From contig CATNEN010000038.1 of assembly GCA_950097015.1 (NCBI GenBank), positions 28,550,501 to 28,614,500 of the forward strand: a stretch of DNA of 64,000 bases, read 5' to 3'. Below the pieces are notes generated by a model that saw only the letters and a program-made list of their open reading frames with translations, ran no database searches and was not told where the DNA came from. The DNA comes from Macrostomum hystrix (taxonomy: Eukaryota; Platyhelminthes; Macrostomidae). Below are positions 25,001 through 37,300 of this stretch, in pieces. The position numbers and the translations under genes are program-made. Within the stretch, counting starts at the first letter, position 1. Every line of letters begins with the position of its first letter.

Positions 25001-25342
25001 TCTGGAGATCACGCATTACATTGCGTAAGAGTCATTACTAGCTAATTTCAGTAAAATAGTTAAAAACACTTTTGTCGAATTTTTTCTTTTTAACTCAACT
25101 CGATTCCCTAACAAAGCGAGTACGAGGCCAAGTCGCCCACTGCGATCCAGATGAAGGAGGAGGTGGAGAAGCATCTAGCTGAGAAGGAAGTGATGGAGCG
25201 AATCATTCCGTCCAGCATCATTATCGGACCGTTCTTTGTTGCCACTGAGAATGTTCGTCAGAATCTTTCAAAGAAGTGCAAGGCGATGGCCAATGCTGTG
25301 CTGGAGCTACTAGCTAGAAAGCTGCGAAAGCAGGCTGATGAC
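19067..25342 (+). CDS. DNAH1: DNAH1 exons 1-9: N-terminal tail
   Basis: Exons: 19067-19280, 19795-19883, 19968-20322, 21033-21447, 23036-23339, 24030-24394, 24484-24634, 24825-25024, 25117-25342; residues 1-773. The start is the first ATG of the frame (gaggATGgct), giving [18 protein letters not shown]. Conserved pieces include [70 protein letters not shown] and PSSIIIGPF. This part dimerises or attaches to the inner-arm base and binds light and intermediate chains. Donors are all GT; the acceptor of exon 9 was chosen as aacaaag before CGAGTAC because it keeps phase 2 and the AEYEAK reading. Confidence 0.9.
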
Positions 25343-28300
25343 GTAAGTTACATTTTCGTTTAGTTTGTTGATCCCATGACAGAGAAGTTTTAAGACAATC
25401 ATTGCTTTTTTCTAGGCCTGCGAAGAGTTCAAAGCGATCTCCCGGCGCCTTTACGAGACGCCCAACACCATTGAGGACCTGTCTGAGACGCGCGAATGGA
25501 TGAAGACCATTCCGGACAAGTTGGACGAGCACCAGGAGAAAATCGACCTGGCCATGGCTGACTACGACCTAATCGAAGAATTCTACTACAACCTGAGCCA
25601 GGAGGACTTTAACGCTCGCTACACAGCGATGTCCTGGCCTAACAAGATCATCAAGCAGATGGAACAAGTCGAGAAGACGATGGAAGAGTCTGAGGAGCGA
25701 TTCCGAAAGCTGCAAGTTGGCGACACGTCAACTTTCAACGATCGCCTGGACTCGCTAACAATGAGCGTCGCTTCTCTCAGCACGTACACCGATATTAGCA
25801 AGGCGCACGAGGTCGCCAACGAAGTTCGTCGCATTGCCAAGCAGTTGAAGGACGCCGGTCAAGATGCTCAGAAGTTCAACAATCGGGAGCGCCTGTTTGG
25901 CATGCCGGTGACAGACTACTCGAAGTTGGCCCGGCTAAACAAAGACTTTGAGCCGTATCGCTCGATGTGGATCTCGGTGTCGGAGTGGATCCGAATGCGC
26001 GAGTCGGTGATGGCCGATCCCTTGCACACCATCGACGCTGAGAACGTTTCTAATCAGGTTAACGAAGCTGGCCGCATCATGCACAAGTCTGTGCGCATTT
26101 TCCAGGAGTTTCCCGGCGTTCAAGAGGTCGCCGCGAAGATCAAGTCCGAGGTGGAAGACTTCAAGCCCTACATTCCGCTGATCCAGGGTCTGCGCAATCC
26201 GGGCATGCGGTCGCGTCATTGGGAGCAGCTGTCCGCTGAGTTAAAGATGACGCTGGTCGCCAAAAAGGAGCTGACTTTCGCGCGCTGCCTAGAGATGCGG
26301 CTGCAGGACCACATCGAAGTGATTGCCAAAGTCGCTGAAGTGGCAGGCAAAGAGTACAGTATCGAGCTTGCTCTGCGCAAGATGCAATCGGACTGGGAGT
26401 CAGTCTGCTTCGAAGTCATGTCCTACAAGGACACTGGAACTTTCATTGTGAAGATCGGCGAGGAGGTGAACCAACAGTTGGACGATCACATTGTGATGAC
26501 GCAGCAGATAAGCTTCTCACAGTTTAAGAAACCGTTTGAGAACGAGATTAACAAGTGGGAGAGCAAGTTGCGAACCTCGCAGGATGTGCTGGAAGAGTGG
26601 GTGAACTGCCAGAGGCAGTGGCTCTACCTTGAGCCGATCTTCAGCTCGGACGACATCAACCGGCAGCTGCCGCTCGAGGGCAAGCGGTACTCCACAATGG
26701 AACGAATGTGGCGCAAGATCATGAAGAACGCCAAGGAGAATCCCAAGGTCATCGAGATCTGTCCGGACAATCGCCTGCTGGACAATTTAAAGGAATGCAA
26801 CAAACTGCTGGATCAGGTGCAGAAGGGCTTGTCAGAGTACCTAGAGACCAAGCGCAAGGCCTTCCCACGATTCTACTTCCTGTCCGATGACGAGCTGCTG
26901 GAGATCCTGTCACAGACCAAGGATCCCACCGCTGTGCAGCCGCATCTGCGCAAGTGCTTCGAGAACATCGCCAAGTTGCGCTTCGAAGAGGACCTGGAGA
27001 TTACGGCCATGTACTCCGGCGAAGGTGAAATGGTAGAATTCACCGATACCACTTATCCTACTGGCAATGTTGAGGACTGGATGCTGGAGATTGAGAACAT
27101 CATGAAGGAGTCCATGCGAAGGATTATTGAAAAATCGCTCATCGACTATAAGAAGTCGCCGCGCACCGAATGGGTGCTGAAGTGGCCCGGCCAGATTGTC
27201 ATTGCGGGCTGCCAGACGTACTGGACATCGGAGGTCACGGCCGCACTCGAGCGCAACGATCTGAAGGGTTTGTACCCCTTCCTGCTGGAGCAGTTGGACG
27301 GCCTCAGAGGCCTGGTTCGAGGTGACATCAGCCGGATCGGCCGCATGACACTGTCGGCCCTGATTGTGATCGAGGTACACGCGCGAGACGTTGTTAACAA
27401 CATGCTAGAAGAGCGAGTGTCAAACGCCAACGATTTCGAGTGGATCAGCCAGCTGCGCTACTACTGGATCGAGGAGGAGCAGGACAACGGCAAGACGGTG
27501 GGCCACATGAAGCTGCGAGCCGTCAACGCTCAGTTTCAGTACGGCTACGAGTATCTGGGCAACTCGTCCAGGCTTGTCATCACGCCACTGACTGATCGCT
27601 GCTACCTCACACTCACCGGTGCTCTGCATCTCAAGTTCGGCGGAGCTCCTGCTGGACCGGCCGGAACCGGTTAGTTCCAGTTTATTATTGCTTTTTACTC
27701 TCACTCAAAACGTCATGAGGAGCCTTTCCGACCCCTGTTGTCGAAATCTTAAAAGTAGCACAGCCATCCAATCGTTAAACTGTTCTTCTCATGATCAGGT
27801 AAAACTGAGACCACCAAAGATCTGGCTAAAGCCATGGCCATCCAGTGCGTAGTGTTCAACTGCTCAGATCAGCTGGACTTCATGGCCATGGGCAAATTCT
27901 TCAAGGGCCTCGCGTCCTCTGGCGCCTGGGCCTGCTTTGACGAGTTCAACCGCATCGACATCGAGGTGCTGTCTGTCGTGGCTCAGCAGATTGCCGAAAT
28001 TCAGACCGCCCAGAAGCAGCGCATGGACAGATTTGATTTTGAAGGCGTCGACCTACCGCTGAAGTCATCCTGCGCCGTGTTCATCACAATGAACCCTGGG
28101 TAAGCCCTCACTGACGGGTGACATGAACTACTTTGCTTAGCTGCAGATCGGTCCAAAGACGCAGCGAGTAGGCCGGAGTCGCCCATATCGCTAATCCCTG
28201 AAAACTAGCTGAGGGTTAAGTGGCAGAGCGGTCTAGCGCGCTTGCCTCTCGCGATAAAATCCCCGAGCTCGATTCCACGGCCAAGACAAGCCAACTCGGG

Positions 28301-31300
28301 GCTCGCCGTGCAAATCTCAGCCCAAGCACAAATAGCTGTGGGTGTTCCGCAGTCAGTGGAAGGCCCTGAATCGCTGGCTAGTTTTCTATCACCAAACAAT
28401 AGGGTTTTATTTCCATAGTTGATGCTCAGAATCCAAGCAGCTCATACACTAAATTCGACTCGCTTCAAACCCTCAGCTACGCCGGTCGCACGGAACTGCC
28501 AGACAACCTGAAGGCGCTGTTCCGACCAGTCGCCATGATGGTGCCAGACTACGCCCTAATCGCAGAAATTTCCTTATTCAGCTTCGGCTTCGGCGAAGCT
28601 AAATTCTTAGCCAAGAAAATTGTGACCACATTCAAGCTGAGCTCCGAGCAGTTGAGCTCGCAGGATCACTACGACTTCGGCATGCGCGCAGTCAAGTCTG
28701 TCATCTCGGCGGCTGGCAATCTGAAGCGGCAGAACCCGGACATGAACGAGGAGCTCATCTGCCTGCGAGCAATTCGCGATGTCAATGTGCCGAAATTCCT
28801 CATGGACGATCTCAAACTGTTCAGCGGCATCGTCTCCGACCTGTTCCCCAACATCAAGGAGGAGCCCATCGATTATGGCAACCTGATGACCGCCATCAAG
28901 GAGACCTGTCGCAAGCTCATGCTGAAGGATGTAGACGGATTCACGCACAAATGCATTCAACTGTTTGAGACTACGGTGGTGCGACACGGTCTCATGCTGG
29001 TTGGCCCTACTGGATCAGGCAAGACTAAGGTAAGGCATGGGGGTGAGTGCCAGAGCGGTCTAACGCGTTTGCCTCTCGCACCAATGTCCCTGAGCTCGAT
29101 TCCGCAACGAGGCCACATTCATTCAGGGCGCTGCCGCGATAGGAAGGCCTGGGGGCCAACCTCCAGTGAGAGTGAAAGTGAGAGTGTACACTGCCTGAAG
29201 ATGAGAAAGTCAGGGCAGATGTACACACCTGTGTGAGCGAATGCCCGCGTACGGTGTGCGGTTTATCTGTGTGCTTGTGTGCTCAAGAGTCAGCGAAATG
29301 GGCAGAATTGCCTCCTCGCTGGCTGCGGGTCTAGTGTCACCACGCAGCCCTCCTGAAATTTTTTTCTCTTTCTTATTAGGGTAAGGTGTGGAGGCTTTAG
29401 GTGTGGAAACATGTATCTACTGAATCCGAAATCATTAACTCCTGATACTGTTGAACTCACGGATGTCATGTAAACTTACCTGAACGACTTTACAAGTGAC
29501 TCGCTACCCGATTCGTTCATTGCAGTGCTACGAAGTACTTAAGGAGGCCATGTCGAGCCTGAAAGGTGAACCGTCTCCCGCTGGAGATACGTTTGAAACT
29601 GTGCACACAAGCGTGCTGAATCCCAAGTCCATCACTATGGGTCAGCTGTACGGCGAGTTCGACCTTATGACTCACGAATGGACTGATGGAATCTTGTCTA
29701 CGCTGATTCGAGCCGGAGCGAGCTCCACTGATCCCGACAAGAGATGGTCAGTTATCGAACTGTCTGTGGTTTGGGTTCCTGTTTCCTAGTTTTGAGCGCT
29801 AACTCCTCCAAACTTTTCTATCGACGAGTTTATTTAGTTTCTGAATTATATAAACAGTGCAAGATTATTCAGCCTCTTCGAATTGTATTTGAGCGCATGA
29901 AACGAGAATTCGGACCAAGAATGGCAGATGGACCATAGCAAAGCTAAAACGGCCCTTTTAGGGTCCACCTCAAATTGTCTAGGTACGTTGTTAAAAGTTT
30001 TGTACTTAGTTAGCTATTGCCTATTAACTCTCTCAGGTACCTTTTCGATGGCCCAGTCGATGCTGTTTGGATCGAGAACATGAACACCGTACTGGACGAC
30101 AACAAGAAGCTGTGCCTAAGCTCCGGCGAAATTATCAAGCTAACAGAGAACATGACGATGATGTTTGAAGTTCAAGACCTAGCTGTGGCTTCTCCGGCAA
30201 CTGTGTCGCGTTGCGGCATGGTCTACTTGGAGCCCAGCATACTCGGCCTGGCGCCATTCGTTGAATGCTGGATCCGCGGCCTACCAGAGGAGATCTACGC
30301 GCACAAGGCCAAGCTAGAGCACCTGTTTTCCACTTACATGGAGGCAAGTGTTTTGTATGCAAAATTTATTTTATACCTACTCATAGTAGAGCACCATGTA
30401 CAATTCGTATTTATTCTACAAATAAATTGATTGATTCATATGTTTTCCTTACTATAGGACGCTATCGACTTTGTGCGCAAAGGCCTGAAAGAGATCGTGT
30501 CGACAACTAATGGCCAATTGACATTCAGCCTCCTGAAGATGATGGATACATTCTTCAAGCCTTTTATCAAGTCTGAGGAGGTAATGAAATTGTGTTTCGT
30601 TTGTTACATTGGTTACATTTCTGACATAGAATTCGAAAATACATCGACTTTCGCTTCCGTTGTCTTCTTAAAGCGCTACTGGCACAAGCTATTGCCAGAG
30701 GAATTGCTCTGGTTTATTCGGGAGGTACATTCTTTTGAATAGCTGCTTCACAAATGAGTTTCACACTTCAGCTCTTTTTCTCTTCAAAAAATATTATTCA
30801 CTTCATTTTTCACAACAGTGTATTTAATTTTTTTATTAAAGGGTAAAATTTCCACTATGAAAAATGATGATTTTACTAGCGTTTTAAAATACATAAGCAG
30901 CTTTTTTAGTTTAACGATCTTAAAAACGTCATTAGCCATTCAAGGAATTGGCTTCCACATGTTTTCAGTTTTTATGTACTCGTACATTCACACCCGGCCC
31001 GGTAGGCTATAATTATTTTGGCCTTGGGGCAAACCCCTGCTGGGGCAGAGGTTTTGCAGCTTAAATGTACATTCACACCCGGCCCTGTAGACTATTTTTA
31101 TAGTCTACTTGCCTGTGGGACTGGTCGGTTAAAAGCCTGCGCCATTCCAAACCCCTGGGGCAGAGGTTTCGCAGCTTAAATGTACATTCACACCCTCCCC
31201 TCCTCCTTACGAGTATGACCTTGAAACCCCAACCGCTTATCACCCAGCTCGTTTCATTTAAGCATTCACACACTGAAACACGAAATAAAGCTTTAGATTT

Positions 31301-34300
31301 AAGGATTAATTTGGGTCGTTGACGCTTGCATGTTTCAAAGTCACATGATGCCTTTTCTTGTCACGAACAAGACCTTGTTTTACCTCCGCGCTGCAATGCA
31401 ATCACTAGGCCTAGTCTTTATTTTCTCGTAATTAACTATTATTGCTTGTAATTTTCCAGCTTGAATTGGGCACTAAACGAAAGAAGAAGGAAGAGGTACA
31501 TTACGGCTTTAATAGCCACAGAAACGCTTTGGAATGCATTGTTAATATAATACGTAGTCAGTCAGAAAACGGAATGTTGTTTTTCGTTCTGCTCAAAAGA
31601 TTCTCAATATGTATTGCTATGCCGTGTTGTGCAATAAATAATCTGGTATCTAATTATATTTAAATCTCGTTTTTATTTCATTTTCTAACTTGCAGTCCGA
31701 AACAGAGTCTAACCTTAAATTAACTACGTAATCTTGATATTGAGTTTTTTGTTTCGCTAACTAATTATCATTCAAATACTATAATAATTGTCCATGATGA
31801 TTATGTCTTGAGTAAGGACTACAAAAACTAGAATTCGACGCAAGGAATTCGATTCGTGGATAAATAGTTAAAGACAAATTTAAGCCAAAATCGATTGAGA
31901 ACTGTCAATCAATAGAAAACTCCTATATATCATATAATCAAATACTAACTAATGCTGCTTTAAGTTTCAATAATGTTCCAACGAATCAATTGTCTTGCGT
32001 CCTTCTGAATTTATTAGTCATTGGTCTAATAATGATGTCGTTTATAATAAATTGTAGTTTGCGCAAAGCATAGTATTTACCGCTGTTTTTGTTTAACTGC
32101 ATGCCGATACAATGTTTATGCTTCTATGATAACAGCCCTGGTTTAAATTATAGTTTTCTTAGTACAATAAAGCACCACAGTCAATAGTTTTCTTATCTTT
32201 AAAAAATGCAGGAGAAAACGCTGCCACAGGATGTTCTAGACAAGATTGGCGAGGTTCTGGAGCCCTGGTTCTTCTTCTCCCTAGTATGGAGCGTCGGTGC
32301 CACCTGTGACAACGATTCGCGCAAAAAGTTCGACAGATTCCTTCGCGGACGGATGAGCAACGACAGCACGGTGAGTCTCTGTGAAATTAATTTTCTTTGA
32401 AAGCATTCTTAAAAGTAATTTAAGAGACGGATTTCGATAAAGGTTTGGAAATCAAACTATTTAGCAGTGAAGGCATGAGTTCTAATCCGCAGCAACGCCA
32501 AATTTATTTGAGGCACAACCGCTTGTGAATTTTTTTTGCAACTCTTGCCCACAAAGACTGCTGACTCCTGAGCACACTTGCACACAACCGTACGCGGGCA
32601 TTCGCTCACACAGGTGTGTACATCTGCCCTGACTTTCTCATCTTCAGGCAGTTTACACTCTTACTGTGCCTTGGGGGTTGGCCCTCAAGAGCGTAAGTTG
32701 CACGACAAGCCCCAAATGAATGTGGCCTCGCCGCGGAATCGAGCTAAGGGATACTAATACTGATGGTACAGTGAGAGTGTACATTGATCGAAAATGAGAA
32801 AGTCAAGGGCAGATGTACACACGTGCGTGAGTGTTCCTCAGGAGTCAGCGGAATGGGCCCTGAATTGCTTTCTCCCTGGCTGCGGGTTGATTGTCATCAA
32901 AAATGTCCCGAAATTGATGCATCATTGCCCACAGCCCCAATGCGAACGTCAATATAATTTTTCTGAATGCCATTATGAAGACTTGCGATTGATATCCTGG
33001 TTTCATCAATAAACCCCGAACAGGTGACACACAGGTTCCCGGAGGAAGGTCTGGTGTACGACTACTTCTTCAACGACGGCAATTTCCTGTCGCCAAAGAA
33101 GGACGACGAAGAGGAAGAAGAGTCCTCGCCAGAGCAGGCCGCCCAGAAGAAGGCCAAGGACGCTATGCGCTGGGAGAACTGGATGTCCAGTCTGGCAGAT
33201 TTTGTGATCCCACCGGATGCCAAGTTCAGCGAGATTATTGTGCCCACCATTGACAATGTCCGGTCTAGCCGTCTGATTGAGATGCTGCTTGTGAACCGAA
33301 AACGCGTCCTATGCGTTGGTCCAACTGGTACTGGCAAGACATTGTCCATCACGGACAAACTGAATCGCAACATGCCACAGGAGTTTATGATCGAGTCCAT
33401 TGTATTCTCGGCCAAGACTTCGTCCAATCAGACACAGGACCTCATTGACGGCAAGCTGGACAAACGACGCAAAGGTGTGTTCGGCCCGCCGCTGGGCAAG
33501 CAGATGATATTCTTCATCGACGACCTGAACATGCCGGCACTGGAGGTTTACGGAGCCCAGCCGCCAATAGAACTCATCAGACAATGGGCCGATTTCAGCG
33601 GCTGGTACGATCGCAAGGCCATCGGCGAGTTCCGTCGCCTCATCGATGTGAACTTTATCTGCGCAATGGGACCACCTGGAGGTGGCAGAAACCCGGTTAC
33701 TGCTCGCCTGCAGCGCCATTTCAACTTCTTGGCGTTTACCGAGATGGAGGACGACTCAATGACGAAGATCTTTGGCACAATTCTGACCTACTGGACTGCT
33801 CAAAGCTCTGGCGGACTGTCTCGTTTCACCAATCAAATGGTGAAGACTTGCATCGCCGTTTACTCAGAGATTCAACGAGTTCTACTGCCCACGCCTGCTA
33901 AGAGTCATTACACATTCAACTTGCGCGATCTCAGCAAGGTGTTCCAGGTGCGTTGAATGAAGGGGGTTTAATTAAATCCTACTCGTTTTAGTACTGTTAC
34001 GTAAGCCGAATTTAGTAAATTAATTATACCGTTTTACGATCGTATGCTTCCAGGGCATTCTGATGGTCGACGCGAACAACGTTAACAACCTTGACGACCT
34101 ACTTCGCCTGTGGTTTCACGAGAGCTGTCGCGTCTTCCAAGACCGCCTGGTCAATGACGATGATCGTGATTGGTTCCGCGAGCTGTTGCAGCAGAAGATG
34201 CAAGAGGATTTCGATCGCAAATACGACGAGGTTGTGCCCAGAGAGCCACTGCTGTACGGCGACTTCCTATCTGGCGCTGAGAACAGACAGTACGTTGAGT

Positions 34301-37300
34301 TCACTAATCCCGAGGAGATGGTGAAGCGAGTTGAAGAGCACCTGGAGGACTACAATCAGATCAACACTGCGCAAATGCAATTAGTGCTATTTATGGACGC
34401 TATTAGGCACGTGTGTCGCATTTCTCGCATCATTCGACAGCCGTTGGGCAACGCCCTACTGCTCGGCATGGGCGGCTCCGGACGGCAGAGCCTGACTCGA
34501 CTGGCTGCTCACATGTGAGCTGGTTTAGAGCCGTAAAATACTACTCAGTAGACTAACTCAATAGGCTAGCTAGCTGAACTGTTTAATTTCAATTGGAACA
34601 TTGCAGGGCCGAGTTTGATTGCTTCCAAATCGAGCTATCAAAGAATTACGGCGTGACCGAGTGGCGCGACGATTTGAAAAAGGTCATGATGAAGGCCGGC
34701 CTAGAAAATCAGCCGGTTGTGTTCCTCTTCTCGGACACTCAGGTGGGTCTCAACTGGTAATGCAATAGACCAGGGGTCAGCATCTCTCACTTGTCTCATC
34801 TCTCCCCCTGTGTCATCTCTCCCCTGTCTCATCCCTACCGTGTCTTGTCTCATCTCTCACTTGTCTCATCTCTCACTTGTCTCATCTCTCCCCTGTCTCA
34901 TCTCTCCCCCTGTGTCATCTCTCCCCTGTCTCATCCCTACCGTGTCTTGTCTCATCTCTCACTTGTCTCATCTCTTACTTGTCTCATCTCTCCCCTGTCT
35001 CATCTCTCCCCCTGTGTCATCTCTCCCCTGTCTCATCTCTCCCCCTGTGTCATCTCTCCCCTGTCTCATCTCTCCCCCTGTGTCATCTCACCCCTGTCTC
35101 ATCTTTCCAGTGTCTTATAATCCAATATTTTTATTTAAAATTTTTTTGCTTTAACGCGCAGATCAAATCTGAGTCCTTCCTCGAAGACCTTAACAACGTG
35201 TTAAACGCTGGAGACGTTCCCAACATCTATGCCGCCGACGAAATGGACGCAATCTTCAACGCAATGAAGCCGTTGGTGCAGGACGCTGGCCTTGCGGCTA
35301 CCAAGACCAACTTCATGGCCACCTACACTAGACGAGTGCGCAGCAATCTACACACTGTCATCACAATGAGCCCGATTGGCGAGGTCTTCCGCGCTCGCTT
35401 GCGCCAGTTCCCGGCTCTGGTGACCTGCTGCACGATCGACTGGTTCAGCGCCTGGCCAGCTGAAGCCTTGGAATCCGTGGCTCTTCGCTTCCTCAACGAC
35501 ATTCAGGAACTGGAGGTTGGCCAGACCGTTTTTTAGGAAAATATAATATTCCTATTTTGGTGACAGTAGACCCGCAACCAGCGAGGAGGCAATTCCGATT
35601 TATTCCTGAGCACACACAGGTGTGTATATCTGCCCTGACTTTCTCATGTGTACACTGCCTGACGATAAGAAAGTCAGGGGCCATGTACACACCTGTGTGA
35701 GTGTGTGCTCAAGATTCCATCGATTGGAGTCAGTGGGTCTACTATCACCGAATGCTGTGTGTGCAGTTGTCTACAATCCCTAAAGAATATAATTATTAGT
35801 GGAATTAATTAGTAGACTTATAGTCCATTGGTAGGTGGTAGGTGGTGTTTCCCAATAGATTAAGATCTCACCTTTGTTTTAATCAGCTTCAGCACCAGAA
35901 TCAGAACCAGAAAGTTGTCTTTGGTACATATTAAAGTCCAGCGGGGCTCATAGTTGTTTTCGAATCTTAAAACCGTTTATCAACTTCTCCACTCGCCAAG
36001 GTCACGGACGACACAATCAAATGCCTGGTGACAATGTGCCAAGCTATTCACTCTAGCGTCACGGACAACACCGATCGCTTCAAAGCCGAATTGTCGCGCT
36101 ACAATTATGTGACACCTACAAGCTACCTGGAACTGCTTGGCATCTTCAGCAAACTCTACGGAATGAAGAAGTCAGAGATTTTGACCGCGCGCAATAGGAC
36201 TAAGAATGGCTTGGACAAACTGTTGGAAACAGAACAGATCGTATCTAAGCTGCAGGAGGATTTGGAAGTGCTCAAACCGCAGCTGGAGGAGTCCGTCAAG
36301 GAGATGGCGGTGATGACTGCCAAGATTCAGGAAGATCAGGTGGGTCTTATCACTTTTTCCTTATCCTAATTGTTTAACGTGCTCATAAATAACGCCATGG
36401 CTACGTTGTTTTTTTCAGGTAACAGCTAACGAAGTGAAATCGGTGGTAGCAAAAGAGGAGGCCGCTGCCACGGTCAAGGCCAAGCAGTGTAAGGCCATCA
36501 AGGATGACGCTCAGCGAGATCTAGACGAGGCTCTTCCGGCGCTAGAGGCTGCATTGGCTTCGCTGAAGAACCTAAACAGAAATGACATTGTGGAGGTGCG
36601 CGCCATGCAGCGGCCGCCTGCTGGTGTCACCATGGTGGTAGAGGCTGTCTGTATCATGATGCAGGTGCGTTCTCGAGTCTCTTAGTTTGATTCATAATTC
36701 AGTTTTTAATGTTTGCAGCTATGTACACTCGCCAATGCCTTACCCCCAGGCTATCAGGGGGTTTGCAGCTATGTACACTCGCCAATGCCTTACCCCCAGG
36801 CTATCAGGGGGTTTTTGCCGCTATGTACACTCGCCAATTCCTTACCCCCGGGCTTTCAGGGGGTTTGCCGCTATGTACACTCGCCAATTCCTTACCCCCG
36901 GGCTTTCAGGGGGTTTGCAGCTATGTACACTTGCCAATTCCTTACCTTGCCTGATAGGCAAACTATCAGGAGGTTTGAAGGTTTGTACGCTCGCCAGTTG
37001 TCATAGACCTACAGGTCTATCATCAACAAAAGTTTATTGTCCTGCATGCTGAAGTGCTTTCCATTTTCTTACGGTTCTTCTCATCCAACTCATAATCTCG
37101 CAGGTGAAGCCGAACAAGGTGCCGGGCGAGAAGCTGGGCACAAAGGTCGACTCCTACTGGGAGCCTGGCAAGGTGCTACTAAATGATCCGGGCAAATTCC
37201 TCGACAGCCTGTTCACCTATGACAAGGACAACATACCGGAGTCCGTCATCACGAAGATTCAGCCGTACATTGACTCGGAGAATTTTCAACCCGCGGCCAT

